A stretch of DNA of 64,000 bases from Welwitschia mirabilis. Taxonomy: Eukaryota; Gnetophyta; Gnetopsida; Welwitschiales. The stretch is from assembly GCA_051453625.1 (NCBI GenBank), contig JBOZIK010000001.1:238265211-238329210 (forward strand), read 5' to 3'. Below are positions 60,730-64,000 of the stretch, piece by piece. Both the position numbers and the translations under genes were made by a program. Below the pieces are notes generated by a model. It did no database searches, was not told where the DNA came from, and saw only the letters and a program-made list of their open reading frames with translations. Positions within the stretch are counted from its first letter, which is position 1. The number at the start of each line of letters is the position of its first letter.

Positions 60730-62102
60730 TCTCTAGTGATTAATCTTTATAACATATTAATGATGAGCCCTTAAGTACTCTACATGTGGACCCTTTTTAT
60801 AATACCCCTTTTATAACATTTCTACTTAACAATTGTCTAATGCCATAATGTTATTTCCCAATTTCCTTTAAATTATTATGATAGCATTTAAATATTTATT
60901 AATGTTTTTTAACATAATTATTTAAATTAGTATTTTAAAAATTACTAATTCCCTCATCAATATTATTTATTATAATACTTAAAGGATTATTGAGAGAAGG
61001 AGGGATACACATAACTCTTTATTGAAGTTTTATTGTAATAAATAAAAATTAAATTCTACGTTTGAGGCATAATTCCAATATTTTAAATTCACACTCAGAT
61101 TATAGATTTCAAGAAACAAACACATTAATTTTTTTTTAAAATAAATGGACCCTCAAACTAATTCTGCTTAACATATTTATTTATAACATTTATTAACTAA
61201 TTTTTAATGCTCTTTAAAACTTATTTAATTTAGTTACTATATAAATAATTACTATTACTTCTTAATACATTTATTTAATATGAAAATAATTAAATGAAGT
61301 GGAGGGAAATTGATTTCTCTTACTGGTTAAATCGATAATATTAAATAAATATTATTACTACAATCAAGGCATGATATTAATATTTCACACTTACTTATAG
61401 ACTATAAATTTTTAAGAAAATTTTGTAACTACTGCATAAAATAAATTGTCAGCTTCATGCTTTTTTTAAAAAAAGATAATTAAAGGAAGGATATTTCAAA
61501 TTACGATTCCATGCATTTTCAAGATATCATACACAACTAAAGATTCGAGATTCCAAATAAAGTTCCTTAAGATAGGCATGAAGAAAATGTACTAAAATTT
61601 TTATGTTTCATTACAAGAATCTTCAAGGAAAATATTCAATATTCAATATAGTATGAATCCTCAAAGTAAACTTTATAAACTTCAGATCATACATATAATA
61701 GAATGGAGTTTAACTCTCATCACAACCAAGGAGCACTAATCATAAAAACATATTATATTATCATGAAACTAAGGCATATGACATCAAGTATTATGACAAA
61801 TAAAAATCTCAATTGTTCAGTAAGATTTTTCATAAACTCTGGATCAAAGATCCTCCACATTCATATGCCCACTTGAGCATTTACTCCAAAATTTCCACCT
61901 ATCAGACAAAAGCATGGGATGAGAAGTGTGAAAATCTCATAGCTCCCAGTATGATCCAAGCAAGAATAAATAATTTGGCAAGGAATTTCAAAAGTTAAGA
62001 TAGAAAATACAAATAAAGACTTCAAGAGGAAAAAGATATAACATAGACACCAATCTTATGGTTATGAATGAGAATACTATGTATATTAAAATATCTAAAT
62101 TA
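60730..62102. other. unassigned A/T-rich DNA
   Basis: No gene recognised. An open frame at 61813-61998 (61 codons) has normal composition but no recognisable motif or context. On the minus strand the TATAAAAAGGGTCC phrase (60805-60792) looks TATA-like, so an antisense LTR is possible. Confidence 0.35.
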
Positions 62103-62444
62103 CTTCACTGCCTTGTTTGGTGATCCATGAAGCCCACTACCGCATTTGGTATTTTGTCATTCTCATATGTTATTTAACTTCACTGCCTCATTCGATGAGC
62201 TATGAATCCCACTAATCATTCAGTGATCTGTGGTTCTTATATATATATATATATATATATAATCTCAAATATCGTTTACTTCACTACCTCGTTTGGTAAT
62301 TTTTGAATCCCACTACCTCATTTGATGATCTATGATAAATATAATATCCCCACTACCTCATTTGGTGATCTGTATGATTCTCACTTCACTACCTCGTTTG
62401 ATGATCTGTGAAGCCCATTGTCTTGTTCAGTGATCTGTGAAAAT
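62103..62444. repeat. array of paired 29-bp repeats
   Basis: Nine copies of CACTACCTCGTTTGGTGATC then TGTGAAGCC-like, starting at 62106, 62135, 62181, 62210, 62282, 62311, 62351, 62387 and 62416. Neighbours within a pair are exactly 29 bp apart; pairs are separated by 17 to 45 bp of other sequence, including a (TA)n run at 62238-62262. Confidence 0.85.
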
Positions 62445-62758
62445 CTATAACCATAAGTTCAAACATAATGATGTTAAGAAATCAAAATATGTTTTGACCA
62501 CAAGATATCAACTCAAAACCATAGATTTAAACAACAAGATGATAAGGTAAATACGATAAGAATTAACCATGAATAATCATCTCATACTAAGAACATATAA
62601 TAACAAGACATCGAGAAAAAGGGTAAATAGAGATAAGACGTGTATCGAAATAGAATTTATCTGATCAAGCATCACATAGTTTAACATTCAACTTACAGAA
62701 ATATAAACATGATGATTTCAATAATGAAATGCATAAGAAAGGACCAATAAGGAATCAT
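62445..62758. other. unassigned DNA before gap
   Basis: No feature recognised. It is followed by an 894-N gap (62759-63652). Confidence 0.4.
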
Positions 62759-63652
62759 NNNNNNNNNNNNNNNNNNNNNNNNNNNNNNNNNNNNNNNNNN
62801 NNNNNNNNNNNNNNNNNNNNNNNNNNNNNNNNNNNNNNNNNNNNNNNNNNNNNNNNNNNNNNNNNNNNNNNNNNNNNNNNNNNNNNNNNNNNNNNNNNNN
62901 NNNNNNNNNNNNNNNNNNNNNNNNNNNNNNNNNNNNNNNNNNNNNNNNNNNNNNNNNNNNNNNNNNNNNNNNNNNNNNNNNNNNNNNNNNNNNNNNNNNN
63001 NNNNNNNNNNNNNNNNNNNNNNNNNNNNNNNNNNNNNNNNNNNNNNNNNNNNNNNNNNNNNNNNNNNNNNNNNNNNNNNNNNNNNNNNNNNNNNNNNNNN
63101 NNNNNNNNNNNNNNNNNNNNNNNNNNNNNNNNNNNNNNNNNNNNNNNNNNNNNNNNNNNNNNNNNNNNNNNNNNNNNNNNNNNNNNNNNNNNNNNNNNNN
63201 NNNNNNNNNNNNNNNNNNNNNNNNNNNNNNNNNNNNNNNNNNNNNNNNNNNNNNNNNNNNNNNNNNNNNNNNNNNNNNNNNNNNNNNNNNNNNNNNNNNN
63301 NNNNNNNNNNNNNNNNNNNNNNNNNNNNNNNNNNNNNNNNNNNNNNNNNNNNNNNNNNNNNNNNNNNNNNNNNNNNNNNNNNNNNNNNNNNNNNNNNNNN
63401 NNNNNNNNNNNNNNNNNNNNNNNNNNNNNNNNNNNNNNNNNNNNNNNNNNNNNNNNNNNNNNNNNNNNNNNNNNNNNNNNNNNNNNNNNNNNNNNNNNNN
63501 NNNNNNNNNNNNNNNNNNNNNNNNNNNNNNNNNNNNNNNNNNNNNNNNNNNNNNNNNNNNNNNNNNNNNNNNNNNNNNNNNNNNNNNNNNNNNNNNNNNN
63601 NNNNNNNNNNNNNNNNNNNNNNNNNNNNNNNNNNNNNNNNNNNNNNNNNNNN

Positions 63653-64000
63653 CTTCATTTTGAAAAACTTACTACAATGTGCATGTTGATAGTTTATTCT
63701 TAGATGCCTTTGTGTTAAAAGTAAGTAGTATAGGCTAGCCTTTAGCTTTACACCATTGTTTTTTAATAATAATTTCACACATCTTATTTTAAGCCATTAA
63801 TATCATCAATCTAAAGATTCATACAACTTTTCGTTAAGTGAGATGTCTAATCACCTTCATCACAATACTAAACTTCACTGCATTTATAGAACTCCTTTGT
63901 TATTCATGACCTTCTAATATTTTCCATTTTCTAGGTTATAATGATCACTTAATTAGAGGAAAGGTTTTGAACCATCATATTTCTTATATAAGAAATTTAG
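63653..64000. other. unassigned A/T-rich DNA
   Basis: No feature recognised in the last 348 bp. Confidence 0.4.

Noticed and set aside
62693-63778. Open frames of more than 300 codons on both strands
   Set aside because: Almost entirely N; no real sequence supports them. The same applies to 53201-53988, 32960-33334 and 27901-28257.

Overview
This window looks like nuclear heterochromatin of a seed plant. The evidence is very high A+T, almost no CpG, no recognisable host gene in 64 kb, and a nest of decayed Ty3/Gypsy LTR retrotransposons of plant lineages. One has the initiator-Met tRNA primer site of chromoviruses (Tekay-like). Three have primer sites matching tRNA-Asp, as in Athila-like elements. 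Species cannot be named. Every coding region found is broken by stops and frameshifts, mostly explained by C-to-T and G-to-A change.

Layout. 55-5569: A/T-rich DNA with no recognised gene. 5570-5844 and 18829-19950: two halves of a minus-strand Gypsy pol, split by a plus-strand Tekay-like element at 5845-18827 with LTRs of about 3.5 kb, flanked by AAAAT. 20041-21416: an LTR- or promoter-like stretch with a TATA box. 21417-40849: Athila-like element 1. Its 3' LTR is split by Athila-like element 2 (31748-39950), so the right end of the element 1 LTR lies at 39951-40849. 40855-42122: three 100-bp tandem repeats and a TATA-like box. 42123-55050: Athila-like element 3, the most complete copy: gag, protease, RT, RNase H, integrase and an extra 3' open reading frame. 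55051-64000: unassigned DNA with one decayed unknown coding segment, an LTR-like region with a 35-bp minisatellite, a possible SINE, and an array of paired 29-bp repeats.

The three Athila-like copies show three states of one family. Element 3 has all domains. Element 1 lost protease and the N-terminal part of RT. Element 2 lost RT, RNase H and most of integrase but kept LTRs, primer site, gag, protease and the integrase tail, like a non-autonomous derivative. LTRs and untranslated leaders of these copies carry many versions of a near-palindromic module of about 40 bp (arms CTATCATCC and GGATGATAG, inner arms TGTCAT and ATGACA). This is the most unusual signal I found.

Assembly caveat: the window has many N gaps, at least nine of exactly 100 N. 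At many gaps the sequence after the gap repeats, with a few percent difference, the sequence before it. These are probably unmerged contig ends, so lengths and apparent duplications near gaps are inflated.
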